Below are positions 25,250 through 34,814 of a stretch of DNA of 64,000 bases, in pieces. Numbering within the stretch: the stretch's first letter is position 1; every line of letters begins with the position of its first letter. The DNA lies in the NCBI GenBank assembly GCA_947498505.1, contig CANMKG010000002.1, positions 669,251-733,250 on the forward strand, read 5' to 3'. The translations under genes were made by a program, and so were the position numbers. This stretch comes from an uncultured Maribacter sp. GTDB lineage: Bacteria > Bacteroidota > Bacteroidia > Flavobacteriales > Flavobacteriaceae. Under the pieces are notes generated by a model. It did no database searches, was not told the DNA's origin, and saw only the letters and a list, made by a program, of their open reading frames with translations.

Positions 25250-27049
25250 ATGCCGACAACAAAAAACATCGCCATTATTGCTCACGTAGACCACGGTAAA
25301 ACTACATTGGTTGATAAAATAATGTATCACTGTCAATTATTTCGCGATAATGAGAATACTGGAGATTTAATTTTAGATAATAATGACTTGGAACGTGAAC
25401 GTGGAATTACGATTACATCTAAAAACGTTTCTGTTGTATATAAAGACACTAAAATCAATATTATTGATACTCCTGGTCACGCCGATTTTGGAGGCGAAGT
25501 AGAACGTGTGCTTAATATGGCAGATGGGGTTTTATTATTGGTAGATGCTTTTGAAGGTCCTATGCCGCAAACACGTTTTGTTCTTCAAAAAGCTATTGAT
25601 TTAGGTTTAAAACCTTGTGTTGTTGTCAACAAAGTTGATAAAGAAAATTGTACTCCTGAAGAAGTTCATGAAAAGGTTTTTGATTTAATGTTTGAACTTG
25701 GTGCAGAAGAATGGCAGTTAGATTTTCCAACTGTTTATGGTTCTGCAAAGAATAACTGGATGAGTGATGATTGGAAGAATGAAACCGAAAATATTGAGCC
25801 ATTGCTTGATATGGTTATTGAACATATCCCAAGTTTTGAACCTGAGGAAGGAAGCACGCAGATGTTGATTACATCTTTAGATTATTCTTCATTTACTGGT
25901 CGTATTGCTATTGGACGTTTGCAAAGAGGAACTTTGAAAGAAGGTCAGCAAATTTCTTTGGTAAAAAGAGATGGAAGTATTGTAAAATCTAAAATAAAGG
26001 AACTCTTTACTTTTGAAGGTTTAGGTAGGTTAAAAGTAAAGGAAGTTGCTACAGGAGATATCTGTGCTTTAGTAGGTGTTGAAGGTTTTGAAATTGGAGA
26101 TACCGTAGCGGATATTGAAAATCCAGAAGGACTAAAAACAATTGCTATTGATGAGCCAACAATGAGTATGTTGTTCACGATTAATGATAGTCCTTTCTTT
26201 GGTCAAGATGGTAAGTTTGTAACTTCAAGACATATAAAAGAGCGCTTAGAACGTGAGTTAGAAAAAAACTTAGCCTTACGTGTTAATGAAACCGATAGTG
26301 CGGATAAGTTTCTAGTTTTTGGTAGAGGGGTGTTACACCTTTCTGTTTTAATAGAAACTATGCGTAGAGAAGGGTACGAATTGCAAATAGGCCAGCCTCA
26401 AGTTATCATTAAAGAGGTTGACGGTGTTAAATGTGAACCTGTTGAAAGTTTAACTATTGATTTGCCAGAAGAAGTTTCTGGAAAAGCTGTAGAAATGGTT
26501 TCTATCCGTAAAGGTGAAATGACGAGCATGGAGGCTAAAGGAGACCGTATGATATGTGAATTTATTATTCCTTCTAGAGGTATTATTGGGTTACGTAATC
26601 AACTATTGACCGCAACAGCAGGGGAGGCAATTATGGCGCACAGGTTTTTAGAGTATCAACCAATGAAAGGAGATATTCCACAGCGTCAAAATGGTTCATT
26701 AGTTTCTATGGAAACTGGCAAAGCCATTCCTTACTCTATTGATAAGTTACAAGATAGAGGTAAGTTTTTTGTAGATCCAGGGGAAGATATATATGAAGGT
26801 CAGGTAATTGGAGAAAATTCTCGAGGTGATGATATGACTATCAATATCACTAAAACTAAAAAGCTTTCTAATGTGCGTTCTGCAGGAGCTGATGATAAAG
26901 CTAAGATTGTACCTGCAATTAAGTTCTCTTTAGAAGAAGCATTGGAATATATTCAAAAAGATGAATATGTTGAGGTTACACCATCGCACTTACGTTTACG
27001 TAAAATATATTTAACAGAAGTTGATCGTAAGCGAAATAAAATAGCTTAG
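25250..27049 (+). CDS. typA: Ribosome-associated translational GTPase TypA/BipA
   Basis: A translational GTPase involved in ribosome assembly and stress adaptation. The 599 residues begin with the G domain: [17 protein letters not shown] (G1), [13 protein letters not shown] (G2), [18 protein letters not shown] (G3) and NKVDKENC (G4). Domain II follows, then EF-G-like domain III and V regions ([43 protein letters not shown]). The BipA-specific C-terminal domain ends VDRKRNKIA. It has its own promoter and ends in a bidirectional terminator. Confidence 0.97.
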   Translation: MPTTKNIAIIAHVDHGKTTLVDKIMYHCQLFRDNENTGDLILDNNDLERERGITITSKNVSVVYKDTKINIIDTPGHADFGGEVERVLNMADGVLLLVDAFEGPMPQTRFVLQKAIDLGLKPCVVVNKVDKENCTPEEVHEKVFDLMFELGAEEWQLDFPTVYGSAKNNWMSDDWKNETENIEPLLDMVIEHIPSFEPEEGSTQMLITSLDYSSFTGRIAIGRLQRGTLKEGQQISLVKRDGSIVKSKIKELFTFEGLGRLKVKEVATGDICALVGVEGFEIGDTVADIENPEGLKTIAIDEPTMSMLFTINDSPFFGQDGKFVTSRHIKERLERELEKNLALRVNETDSADKFLVFGRGVLHLSVLIETMRREGYELQIGQPQVIIKEVDGVKCEPVESLTIDLPEEVSGKAVEMVSIRKGEMTSMEAKGDRMICEFIIPSRGIIGLRNQLLTATAGEAIMAHRFLEYQPMKGDIPQRQNGSLVSMETGKAIPYSIDKLQDRGKFFVDPGEDIYEGQVIGENSRGDDMTINITKTKKLSNVRSAGADDKAKIVPAIKFSLEEALEYIQKDEYVEVTPSHLRLRKIYLTEVDRKRNKIA

Positions 27050-27069
27050 AATACAAATTTAATATGATG

Positions 27070-27106
27070 AACCCTGCTGAGTATAATCTCTTAGCAGGGT
27101 TTTTTG
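27070..27106. terminator. Terminator after typA, shared with the convergent META gene
   Basis: AACCCTGCT (27070-27078) pairs with AGCAGGGTT (27093-27101), extended inside by GAG/CTC, and is followed by a T-tract on the plus strand. Confidence 0.85.
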
Positions 27107-27109
27107 GTT

Positions 27110-27550
27110 TTACTTAGAGGCTCTTTTAAAGGTCAAATAACTGCCTTGGTAGGATAAAGTAAGCATATTGTCATTTATCAAATAATTTTTTACACTAGAT
27201 AAAACATTGAAATATGTAGCTTCGAAAGTGTTTAATGCTTGGTCGGTACAAGCAATTTCTGTAAAGTGAAACTCGGTAATAAAAATGCTTTTCTCGCTTA
27301 TTGATGCTACTTGCCCGCCATATCCATTACAGGTAGATTGCCCATTTATGGTGATTTTTTCTTCCTTTTCACTGAAATTTAAGGAAACTAATTTAGGAAT
27401 AGGTACTACAATATCTTCCTGATATAAAAAACTATCTAGCTCCCAATCACCAATAAGGTTAGAAGTGTCAACTTGAACATTGTCTGTTGAGTTACATGCA
27501 AAAGCCAATAAAACAAGGACGATTATATTTAAATGCGCAATTTTTCTCAT
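27110..27550 (-). CDS. META/HslJ-like domain lipoprotein
   Basis: The leader MRKIAHLNIIVLVLLAFAC ends in a lipobox (Cys19). The 146-residue protein then shows the META-domain pattern: LIGDWELDSF at the start, KITINGQSTCNGYGGQV in the centre and ACTDQALNTFEATYFNVL further on. These match HslJ-type domains (N-G-x-x-x-C-N-x-Y-x-G and M/A-C-x-x). The two central cysteines (in STCNG and IACTD) may form a disulfide. The role is unknown; family members are often stress-linked surface lipoproteins. It is convergent with typA. Confidence 0.8.
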   Translation of the reverse strand: MRKIAHLNIIVLVLLAFACNSTDNVQVDTSNLIGDWELDSFLYQEDIVVPIPKLVSLNFSEKEEKITINGQSTCNGYGGQVASISEKSIFITEFHFTEIACTDQALNTFEATYFNVLSSVKNYLINDNMLTLSYQGSYLTFKRASK

Positions 27551-27613
27551 TCTAATTTTTATTAAAAGATGAGAGCCTATTAATAAGGTTGCTTTTTTTA
27601 AAATATATCTTAG

Positions 27614-28363
27614 TTAATCTTTCGGCGCCTGATGTATAGCTGCAGCCGCAGCTCCAATAATTCCAGCATGATTTTGTAACTCGGCAGGAACAACAGGAGT
27701 ATCAATGGTGATGCAATCTTTATATTCTTCAAAATCTTTGGAGGCACCACCGCCTAAAATAATTAAATCCGGACATATAAGCGTATCAACATATTTCAAA
27801 AACTTATTAAAACGTTTGCCCCATTTTTTGTAGGATAAATTATCTCTTTCCATCGCTGCATTAGATGCCCACATTTCTATTTTATCATACTTTTTGTAGG
27901 GTATCTGTCCCATTTCAAAATTGGGAAGTAATTCACCATCTAAAAAAGCTCCACTGCCAAGACCAGTCCCAATGGTAATCATAATAACAAGACCTTTTTT
28001 ACCTTTTCCAGTGCCATAGTTCATTGTTGCATATCCTGCAGCATCAGCATCGTTTATTACAATTACAGGTAAACCTGTTGCCTCTGAAAAAAGCTCATGA
28101 ACATTAGTATTCAGCCATTTTTTATGAAGATTTCCGGGAGATTTACATACACCATGCTTAATAATGGTAGGAAAGCCAACACCAACGGGGCCTTTGTGGT
28201 CAAAATGTTTTACAATTTTATTGACAACTTTGGCCATATCTTTGGGTTTTCTACCTTCGGGAGTTGGTATTCTAAATCGTTTAGTAAGCATTTCTCCAGT
28301 AGCTGTGTTTACTATGGCTCCTTTCATTCCAGACCCTCCAATGTCAATTCCAAGTACGTTCAT
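27614..28363 (-). CDS. ppgK: ROK-family kinase, probably polyphosphate glucokinase
   Basis: Predicted to phosphorylate glucose, with polyphosphate and/or ATP as donor, in the cytoplasm. Motifs are NVLGIDIGGSGMKGAIV (phosphate loop 1), GVGFPTIIKHGVCKSPGNLHKKW, VINDADAAGYATMNYG with the catalytic Asp, and VIMITIGTGLGSGAFLDGEL. The PpgK subgroup is favoured over other ROK enzymes by the GFPTIIKHG and KKWL segments and the short length. The start at 28363 (MNVLGID) is chosen because the extra eight residues from 28387 (MRLNKKTK) are not typical. Donor specificity cannot be read from sequence. Confidence 0.82.
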   Translation of the reverse strand: MNVLGIDIGGSGMKGAIVNTATGEMLTKRFRIPTPEGRKPKDMAKVVNKIVKHFDHKGPVGVGFPTIIKHGVCKSPGNLHKKWLNTNVHELFSEATGLPVIVINDADAAGYATMNYGTGKGKKGLVIMITIGTGLGSGAFLDGELLPNFEMGQIPYKKYDKIEMWASNAAMERDNLSYKKWGKRFNKFLKYVDTLICPDLIILGGGASKDFEEYKDCITIDTPVVPAELQNHAGIIGAAAAAIHQAPKD

Positions 28364-28422
28364 TTTTGTTTTTTTATTTAAGCGCAATGCAAAGTAGTAA
28401 AAAGATTCGATAACATTTAACG

Positions 28423-28848
28423 CTATTCTTCATCTGGATGTATATAATAATCAATAGAATCTAAAGAATGGTTTTGCTCAATGAAATCTAATATTTTGTC
28501 AATTATTTTTCCAAAAGTAGTTAGAGTATTTAGTTGTTTGTTTTTGCCAATTGCACTAGAAATAGTTTCGTCTCTATTTCCAAATTTGTATCCTTCCTTT
28601 GTTATCCATAGAGTATTAAACAAATGTTGCATTAATACGTTGCCTAGTTGATCTATGGAGATAGCGATTTTGAGTAAAAAATCTCCTAAACCATTCAGTC
28701 CTTTAGTAAAAAGTTGATGAAAAATACCATATATAAAACCCAGAGGACCTGTAATGGCTAACAACACAATAGAAATAGCAAATAGAAGTAAGCCCAGCAA
28801 TGGGTTCACTTTTTTTCTAGCTGAAGAACTATTTTTTTTAATAATCAT
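28423..28848 (-). CDS. Hypothetical small membrane protein
   Basis: A 141-residue protein with a basic start (MIIKKNSSSARKKVNP). Two close hydrophobic stretches follow (LLGLLLFAISIVLLAITGPLGFIYGIFHQLF), then an amphipathic region (LKIAISIDQLGNVLMQHLFN) and an acidic tail ending HPDEE. I do not recognise the family. It lies between ppgK and ftsE on the same strand, with 59 and 73 bp gaps. The TLWITKEGYKFGNRDETISSAIGKN segment is polar and probably cytoplasmic. Confidence 0.6.
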   Translation of the reverse strand: MIIKKNSSSARKKVNPLLGLLLFAISIVLLAITGPLGFIYGIFHQLFTKGLNGLGDFLLKIAISIDQLGNVLMQHLFNTLWITKEGYKFGNRDETISSAIGKNKQLNTLTTFGKIIDKILDFIEQNHSLDSIDYYIHPDEE

Positions 28849-28921
28849 AGTTTTGTTTAAAACAAAAAGTACTTCTATACATCGTAGAACGAATATAATC
28901 TACAATAAGTATGCGGATAAC

Positions 28922-29605
28922 CTAAACTGCTCGCTGTACAACTTCAAAAACCTTATTGGCGTCACATTTAAGTGTTTTTGAAGGGTATTTTAAAATTAGA
29001 GCATAGTCGTGAGTAGCCATTAAAATTGTGCGACCAGATTTATTGATTTCTTGTAATACCTTCATAACTTCAACGCTAGTTTGAGGGTCTAAGTTTCCTG
29101 TAGGTTCGTCTGCAATAATTAGCTCGGGGTCATTAAGCAATGCCCTGGCAATAGCAATACGTTGTTGTTCTCCACCTGAAAGTTCATGAGGAAATTTAAA
29201 GCCCTTTGTTTTCATTCCAACCTTATCCAGGACATTTTCAATTTGCTGTTCAACTTTTGCGCTATCCTTCCATCCCGTCGCTTTTAAAACAAATGCTAAA
29301 TTTTTGTTTATAGTACGATCTGGTAACAATTTAAAATCCTGAAAAACAATGCCTAATTTTCTGCGTAAAAACGGAATGTCCTTTTCTTTTAATTTTTTTA
29401 AATCGAAGTCTACTATATTGCCTGAACCTTGTCTAAGTGGTAAATCACCGTAAAGTGTTTTCATAAAACTACTTTTTCCACTTCCTGTTTTTCCTATGAG
29501 GTAAACAAATTCACCTTTTTGAATATTTAAATTCACCTCATTTAAAATTAAGTTTTCCTTTTGAAAAATGGCAACATCTGTTAGCTCTAAAATAGTTTCT
29601 GTCAT
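28922..29605 (-). CDS. ftsE: Cell-division ABC ATPase FtsE
   Basis: The ATPase that with FtsX controls septal peptidoglycan hydrolases at the inner membrane. The 227 residues carry Walker A GKTGSGKSSF, Q-loop GIVFQDFKLL, signature LSGGEQQRIAIARAL, Walker B LIIADEPTGNLD and the H-loop MATHDYAL. FVYLIGKTGSGKSSFMKTLY and the short intervening distances match FtsE better than other exporters. No ftsX is adjacent in this window, so ftsE stands apart from its partner. Confidence 0.88.
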   Translation of the reverse strand: MTETILELTDVAIFQKENLILNEVNLNIQKGEFVYLIGKTGSGKSSFMKTLYGDLPLRQGSGNIVDFDLKKLKEKDIPFLRRKLGIVFQDFKLLPDRTINKNLAFVLKATGWKDSAKVEQQIENVLDKVGMKTKGFKFPHELSGGEQQRIAIARALLNDPELIIADEPTGNLDPQTSVEVMKVLQEINKSGRTILMATHDYALILKYPSKTLKCDANKVFEVVQRAV

Positions 29606-29807
29606 GGCATTATTGTTGATATAAAAGTAATAAGTTCTGTTTGATATCGAATAAAGCTTTTTAAAAAAACTTTTTCTTTATCAGAGAATATCACTTGCTA
29701 ATGTTTAATGAGGTTTTAGTAAGATGTCTTTAGTTTTGTATACCAAGAAACAATATTTGCCGTTATCCCTAATGATACTCGGTAATTATAAATAGTTAGA
29801 GAACGCT

Positions 29808-32800
29808 ATGTTTAAAAAAGTAACCGCTTCTATTCCCATGATTTTGGGGATTGTTTTTATGAGCTATGCTCAGGAAACTAAAATTTACACCCACCAAGAA
29901 AAAGAATATCAAGATGCGCTTACGCTGTATAATAATGAGCAGTACCAGGCAGCACAAACCATTTTTGAGAAAGTAAAGGTAACAACAAAGGATGAGGAGA
30001 CTGAGGCTAATAGTGCTTATTATGCTGCAAATGCTGCTGTTAGATTAAATCAGTTAGGAGCAGATAGGTTGATGGAAGATTTTGTGGAGAAGTATCCAAC
30101 TTCGACCAAAAAAAATTCGGCTTTTGCTGATGTTGCGGAGTATTATTTTGAAACCGGAAAATATCCCTATGCTCTGAAATGGTACAATAAAGTGGAGCAA
30201 AGTTCGCTTTCAAGAGGTGAAAAAGATAAATTTAATTTTAACTACGGCTACTCTCTTTTCTCTTCAAAAAAAACTAGAGAGGCGGAACGTTATTTAAATA
30301 AAGTAACTAATTCCCCAGTTTACGGTTCACAAGCTAAATATTATCTAGGTTATATAGCATACCAACAAGATGATTATGAGGGGGCAAATCAACGTTTTGA
30401 CCAAATAACGGATCAAGAACTTTTAGAGGAAAAGCTTTCATACTATCAAGCTGATATGAATTTTAAGTTAGGCAAGTTTGAAAAAGCTATTGCTTTAGCT
30501 AAAAAGCAACTTCCAAAGTCAGATAGAAAAGAGGTTTCAGAATTAAATAAAATTATTGGTGAAAGCTATTTTAATCTTAAACAATATGATAATGCTATTC
30601 CGTATTTAGAAGATTATAAAGGAAAAAGAGGAAAGTGGAATAATACAGATTATTATTTGTTAGGCTATTGTTATTACAAGCAGGAAGACTTTGCAAATGC
30701 CATTCAGCAATTCAACAAAATAATAGGAGGAACAAATAGTGTCTCTCAAAATGCATATTATCATTTGGCGGAATGCTATTTAAAATTGGATAAAAAACAA
30801 GAGGCATTAAATGCTTTTAGAAATGCTTCGCAAATGGATTTTACTCCTGAAATTCAAAAAGATGCTTTTTTAAACTATGCCCGTTTAAGTTATGAAATAG
30901 GTAATGCTTACGAGCCTGTTCCTCAGGTGATTTCCGATTATTTAAAAACGTATCCTAATGATGAGCATGCTACTGAGATGAAGGAGTTGCTCGTAGATTC
31001 ATATATCACGTCCAAAAATTTTAAAGGTGCTTTGGAACTTCTGGAGAATAATAAAGGATATGCTAGTAAGGTAACTTATCAAAAGGTAGCATATTATAGA
31101 GGAGCAGAGCTTTTTATGGAGTCTGATTATTCTGGAGCTTCAGACAATTTTAAAAAATCGTTGAATAGTGCGGAAGATCTTACTTTTAAAGCTAAAGCAG
31201 ATTATTGGAAAGCGGAATCTGATTATTTATTAAATAGGTTTGATGAGGCTATTGCCCATTATAATGCTTTCAAACAAAATTCCAATGCAAGGCTTACTGA
31301 TGAATTTAAAGATTTAGATTATAATTTAGGGTATGCACATTTTAAAACAAAAGATTATAGAAATGCACTTTCTTATTTTGGAAGTTATGCCTCCTCGGGA
31401 GTAACTGATGTTAACAAACTCAATGACGCTTATTTGAGGTTAGGGGACAGTAATTTTGCAACAAGTAAATATTGGCCGGCTTTAGAAGCTTATAATAAAT
31501 CCCTGGCATTGAGTGGTCCTGAAAAGGATTATGCTTCTTATCAGAAAGCAATGAGTTATGGGTTAGTAGGTAGGCCAAATCAAAAAATAGCAGAACTTAA
31601 CAGTTTCGTAACCAAATATTCTAAATCATCTTTGAGAGACGATGTGTTTTTTGAACTTGGAAATGTATACGTAGCAAATGGACAAGAAGCTAAGGGGTTA
31701 GGCTTTTATGACCGTCTTATAAATGAGTATAGAGCTAGTTCTTTAGTTCCACAAGCTCTTTTACGTCAAGGTTTGGTACATTATAATGCTGGACGTAATA
31801 ATGATGCATTAGCAAAGTATAAAACTGTGGTTCGCGATTATCCAAATACTCAAGATGCGGTACAAGCGGTTTCTAGTGCTAAATTGGTATATGTAGATTT
31901 AGGAAGGGTCAACGAGTATGCCGCTTGGGTAAAAGATATTGATTTTGTTGAAGTTACAGATTCGGAACTAGATAATGCAACTTTTGAATCCGCCGATAAG
32001 CAATATATTGAAGGTAAAAAAGAGGCCGCAATACGGGGGTACGAAAGTTATATAAAACAATTTCCTAATGGTCAACATGCGGTAAAAGCTAATTTTAATT
32101 TGGCACAACTACATTTTGGAAAGGGAGATAAGAAAAAGGCTTTACCATATTATCAATTTGTTGCGAAAGCGGGTGGTAACGATTATACGGAACAAGCATT
32201 AACAAGAGTTTGTGAGATTTATGTTGGTGAAAAAAATTATGAGGTGGCAATACCGTATTTAACACAACTTGAAAACCAGGCTAATATTCAACAAAACAAA
32301 ACATTTGCACAATCTAATTTAATGAAGGGGTACTATGAGCAAAACAATTATACCAAAACTCTAGATTATGCTGAAAAAGTTTTAGCAACACCTTCTATTG
32401 ATAATCGAATTAAAAGTGACGCCCAAATAATGATAGCTCGTTCTGCTATTAAAACAAATGACATGGCAAGAGCTAAATCGGCGTATAAAAAAGTTGTAAA
32501 AATTGCTTCAGGTGAGACAGCGGCTGAGGCGTTGTACTACAATGCCTTTTTTGAATATCAAGACGGTAATCATGAAGATTCTAATACAGTGATAAAAACT
32601 TTAGTTAAAGATTATTCAAGTTATAAAGAGTGGGGAGGAAAAGGGTTAGTAATAATGGCAAAAAACTTTTATGCGCTAGGTGACGCTTATCAAGCAACAT
32701 ATATTTTAGAAAGTGTAATCGCTAATTTTAGTCAATATCAAGATTTGGTAGATGAAGCAAAAAGTGAATTAGCAATTATTAAAGCAAAAGAAGCGCAGAG

Positions 32801-32831
32801 CAATTCTTCCGTGAATCCTAATGGTAATTAA
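29808..32831 (+). CDS. Large exported tetratricopeptide-repeat protein
   Basis: After a signal peptide (SIPMILGIVFMSYAQ) the 1007 residues are built almost wholly from TPR helix pairs, for example YLGYIAYQQDDYEGANQRFDQI, YYLLGYCYYKQEDFANAIQQF and YNLGYAHFKTKDYRNALSYF. I estimate more than 15 repeats, with spacing about 34-38 residues. The product should be a periplasmic superhelical scaffold. It is followed 22 bp later by an outer-membrane barrel, so the two probably work together. Large periplasmic TPR scaffolds in this phylum serve surface transport or envelope assembly, but nothing here fixes the role. Confidence 0.85.
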   Translation: MFKKVTASIPMILGIVFMSYAQETKIYTHQEKEYQDALTLYNNEQYQAAQTIFEKVKVTTKDEETEANSAYYAANAAVRLNQLGADRLMEDFVEKYPTSTKKNSAFADVAEYYFETGKYPYALKWYNKVEQSSLSRGEKDKFNFNYGYSLFSSKKTREAERYLNKVTNSPVYGSQAKYYLGYIAYQQDDYEGANQRFDQITDQELLEEKLSYYQADMNFKLGKFEKAIALAKKQLPKSDRKEVSELNKIIGESYFNLKQYDNAIPYLEDYKGKRGKWNNTDYYLLGYCYYKQEDFANAIQQFNKIIGGTNSVSQNAYYHLAECYLKLDKKQEALNAFRNASQMDFTPEIQKDAFLNYARLSYEIGNAYEPVPQVISDYLKTYPNDEHATEMKELLVDSYITSKNFKGALELLENNKGYASKVTYQKVAYYRGAELFMESDYSGASDNFKKSLNSAEDLTFKAKADYWKAESDYLLNRFDEAIAHYNAFKQNSNARLTDEFKDLDYNLGYAHFKTKDYRNALSYFGSYASSGVTDVNKLNDAYLRLGDSNFATSKYWPALEAYNKSLALSGPEKDYASYQKAMSYGLVGRPNQKIAELNSFVTKYSKSSLRDDVFFELGNVYVANGQEAKGLGFYDRLINEYRASSLVPQALLRQGLVHYNAGRNNDALAKYKTVVRDYPNTQDAVQAVSSAKLVYVDLGRVNEYAAWVKDIDFVEVTDSELDNATFESADKQYIEGKKEAAIRGYESYIKQFPNGQHAVKANFNLAQLHFGKGDKKKALPYYQFVAKAGGNDYTEQALTRVCEIYVGEKNYEVAIPYLTQLENQANIQQNKTFAQSNLMKGYYEQNNYTKTLDYAEKVLATPSIDNRIKSDAQIMIARSAIKTNDMARAKSAYKKVVKIASGETAAEALYYNAFFEYQDGNHEDSNTVIKTLVKDYSSYKEWGGKGLVIMAKNFYALGDAYQATYILESVIANFSQYQDLVDEAKSELAIIKAKEAQSNSSVNPNGN

Positions 32832-32853
32832 GACCCTACTACAAAAGAACATT

Positions 32854-34614
32854 ATGCATAAACAAGTTAAAATTATAGCACTACTTTTTTTTGTAACGCA
32901 TCAATTAGTTATTGCTCAAGAAAAAGAGGAAGACAATATAGGTACTGAAACGGTAACGGTTACCAAGGCATATACTCCAACGGTAAACGATGCTTTTAAG
33001 TTGAAGTCAACTCCCAATATGAACGACTCAATAGTCTTACAAAAAAAGAAGGTTGGTTACACCATTTTTTCCGTTCCAGTTGCTTCAACGTTCACACCAG
33101 CAAAGGGCAAGGCCTCGACTGTAAAAAAGGTGGCACCTCCTGCTTTGTTTAATTCATATGCCTCAGCAGGAATTGGTAACTATGGTAATGCTACTGCCGA
33201 TTTTTATACTAGTAGAACAATCAATAGAGATGAACGTTTAGATGTTGGTTTTACGCATAATTCTTCGCGAGGAGACATTGATGGGGCGGAGCTAGATAAT
33301 ATTTTTTCGGATACAAAAGTAAATGCATCTTATTCAAAAAGAGATAGAGATTTAGATTGGGGAGCCAATGTGGGAGTTCAACACCAGTTATACAACTGGT
33401 ATGGCTTGCCAGTTGGGGTTTTTGATGAAACTACTATCAATGGAATTGATGAACGTCAAAATTATTACATGGCAGAACTTGGGGGGCATGTAAATGTTGA
33501 AGATGCCTTTTTTAAAAAAGCCGACTTAAAATATAGACGTTTTTGGGATGCTGTAAAATCTGGCGAAAATAGAGTTGTTTTTAACACTGGATTTCATTTT
33601 CCAATAAATGATGAAACTTTAAATATTAACGCAAAAGTTGATTTTGTAAATGGAGTTTTTAAGAATGAAAATGTAGCTAGCTTAACCAATATTCTTGAGA
33701 CTAAGTATAATAACTTTCAGATAGGCATAAATCCGAGTTTAACAATGTTGCGAGATGATTTATCATTAAATCTGGGGATTAACTTGGTTTACGGAATAAA
33801 TTCGGATGGAGAAAATAGTGACAGTAATTTTTATATTTATCCTGCTATTACGGCATCATATCGATTGTTAGATGAATCTGTGATTGCTTATGGAGGAATT
33901 GAAGGAGAACTAAAGCAGAATTCCTATTACGATTTTGTGGAGGAAAATCCATATGTATCTCCCACTTTAACTGTTGCCCCCACAGATAGTCAGTATGATG
34001 CTTATATAGGATTAAAAGGGCAGCTACTTCCTAATTTAAGCTATAACATAAAAGGTTCTTATAAAGCAGAAAACAAAAGTCCATTATTTATACTTAATCA
34101 TCAAAACAATACGAGAACTGATGAAAAAGGATATTATTTCGGAAATTCCTTTGAGGTGTTCTACGATGATATTAAAACTTTAGGAATTTTTGCAGAATTA
34201 AATGTTGATGTAAACCGGAACTTTACTTTAGGGGTGAATGCAGCAGCTTACGACCGAAATACAGAAACAGGCAATGAGGCATGGAATTTACCCGATGTGG
34301 AAGGTTCGTTATTTATGGATTATCAAATTGGAGAAAAGTGGTTTGCTGGGGTTAATTTATTTTTCGTAGGAGAACGTAGTGATGTGTCTAGAGTTGTTGA
34401 TCCAAATGTTTTGCCCGAAAATTATTTAGCAACAATGGAGCAATTAGACAGTTATTTTGATGCAAATGCTCATGTAGGATATAGGTATAATAATCAGTTA
34501 TCTTTTTTTATAAAAGCGGCTAATATTGCAAACAATAATTATAAACGATGGGCAAATTATCCAGTGCAGGGATTTCAAATATTAGGAGGAGCAACATATA
34601 AATTTGATTTATAA
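32854..34614 (+). CDS. Outer-membrane beta-barrel protein, TonB-receptor-like
   Basis: The chosen start at 32854 gives a proper signal peptide (MHKQVKIIALLFFVTHQLVIAQ); an ATG at 32821 would overlap the previous gene and put 11 extra residues before the signal. A TETVTVTKAYTPTVNDAF segment follows, then long alternating strands typical of a barrel (WGANVGVQHQLYNWYG, SYNIKGSYKAEN, WFAGVNLFFVGERS, GYRYNNQLSFFIKAANI). The C-terminus ends in a hydrophobic aromatic strand (GGATYKFDL). A typical plug domain is not evident, since only about 120 residues precede the barrel, so it may be a truncated or plug-poor relative of TonB-dependent receptors. It is likely in one transcript with the TPR gene. 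Confidence 0.75.
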   Translation: MHKQVKIIALLFFVTHQLVIAQEKEEDNIGTETVTVTKAYTPTVNDAFKLKSTPNMNDSIVLQKKKVGYTIFSVPVASTFTPAKGKASTVKKVAPPALFNSYASAGIGNYGNATADFYTSRTINRDERLDVGFTHNSSRGDIDGAELDNIFSDTKVNASYSKRDRDLDWGANVGVQHQLYNWYGLPVGVFDETTINGIDERQNYYMAELGGHVNVEDAFFKKADLKYRRFWDAVKSGENRVVFNTGFHFPINDETLNINAKVDFVNGVFKNENVASLTNILETKYNNFQIGINPSLTMLRDDLSLNLGINLVYGINSDGENSDSNFYIYPAITASYRLLDESVIAYGGIEGELKQNSYYDFVEENPYVSPTLTVAPTDSQYDAYIGLKGQLLPNLSYNIKGSYKAENKSPLFILNHQNNTRTDEKGYYFGNSFEVFYDDIKTLGIFAELNVDVNRNFTLGVNAAAYDRNTETGNEAWNLPDVEGSLFMDYQIGEKWFAGVNLFFVGERSDVSRVVDPNVLPENYLATMEQLDSYFDANAHVGYRYNNQLSFFIKAANIANNNYKRWANYPVQGFQILGGATYKFDL

Positions 34615-34682
34615 TACCATTCTGGCAAGTTGTTGATAGTTATGTGTTTGTGATTTATTTGTTAATCGACTTTTTCTGGTCT

Positions 34683-34693
34683 TTAACAGTTAA
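34683..34693. promoter_or_regulatory. Second copy of inverted repeat TTAACAGTTAA
   Basis: This is identical to the element at 11607-11617. It lies 25 bp upstream of a -7-like box (TATTTTTG at 34719-34726) and 121 bp upstream of the dihaem cytochrome start. It could be an operator or a chance match in AT-rich DNA. Confidence 0.3.
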
Positions 34694-34718
34694 AACTACA
34701 GGGAGAAAAGGAGTTCAC

Positions 34719-34726
34719 TATTTTTG
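34719..34726 (+). promoter_or_regulatory. Probable -7 box of the dihaem cytochrome gene
   Basis: TATTTTTG matches TAnnTTTG. No TTG is found at the expected spacing upstream. A transcript starting a few bases later would exclude the ATG at 34644 and so supports the start at 34815. Confidence 0.4.
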
Positions 34727-34814
34727 CATTTCACAAAATTGCATAAATACATCTGTTACAATGTTATTTGTTTTTACAAGACTATTAAAAAAAGCTTTTG
34801 TAGGTAGTGGCTAT

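Noticed and set aside
34644..34814. N-terminal extension of the dihaem cytochrome
   Set aside because: It precedes the signal peptide and a likely promoter, so it is probably untranslated leader or upstream DNA.
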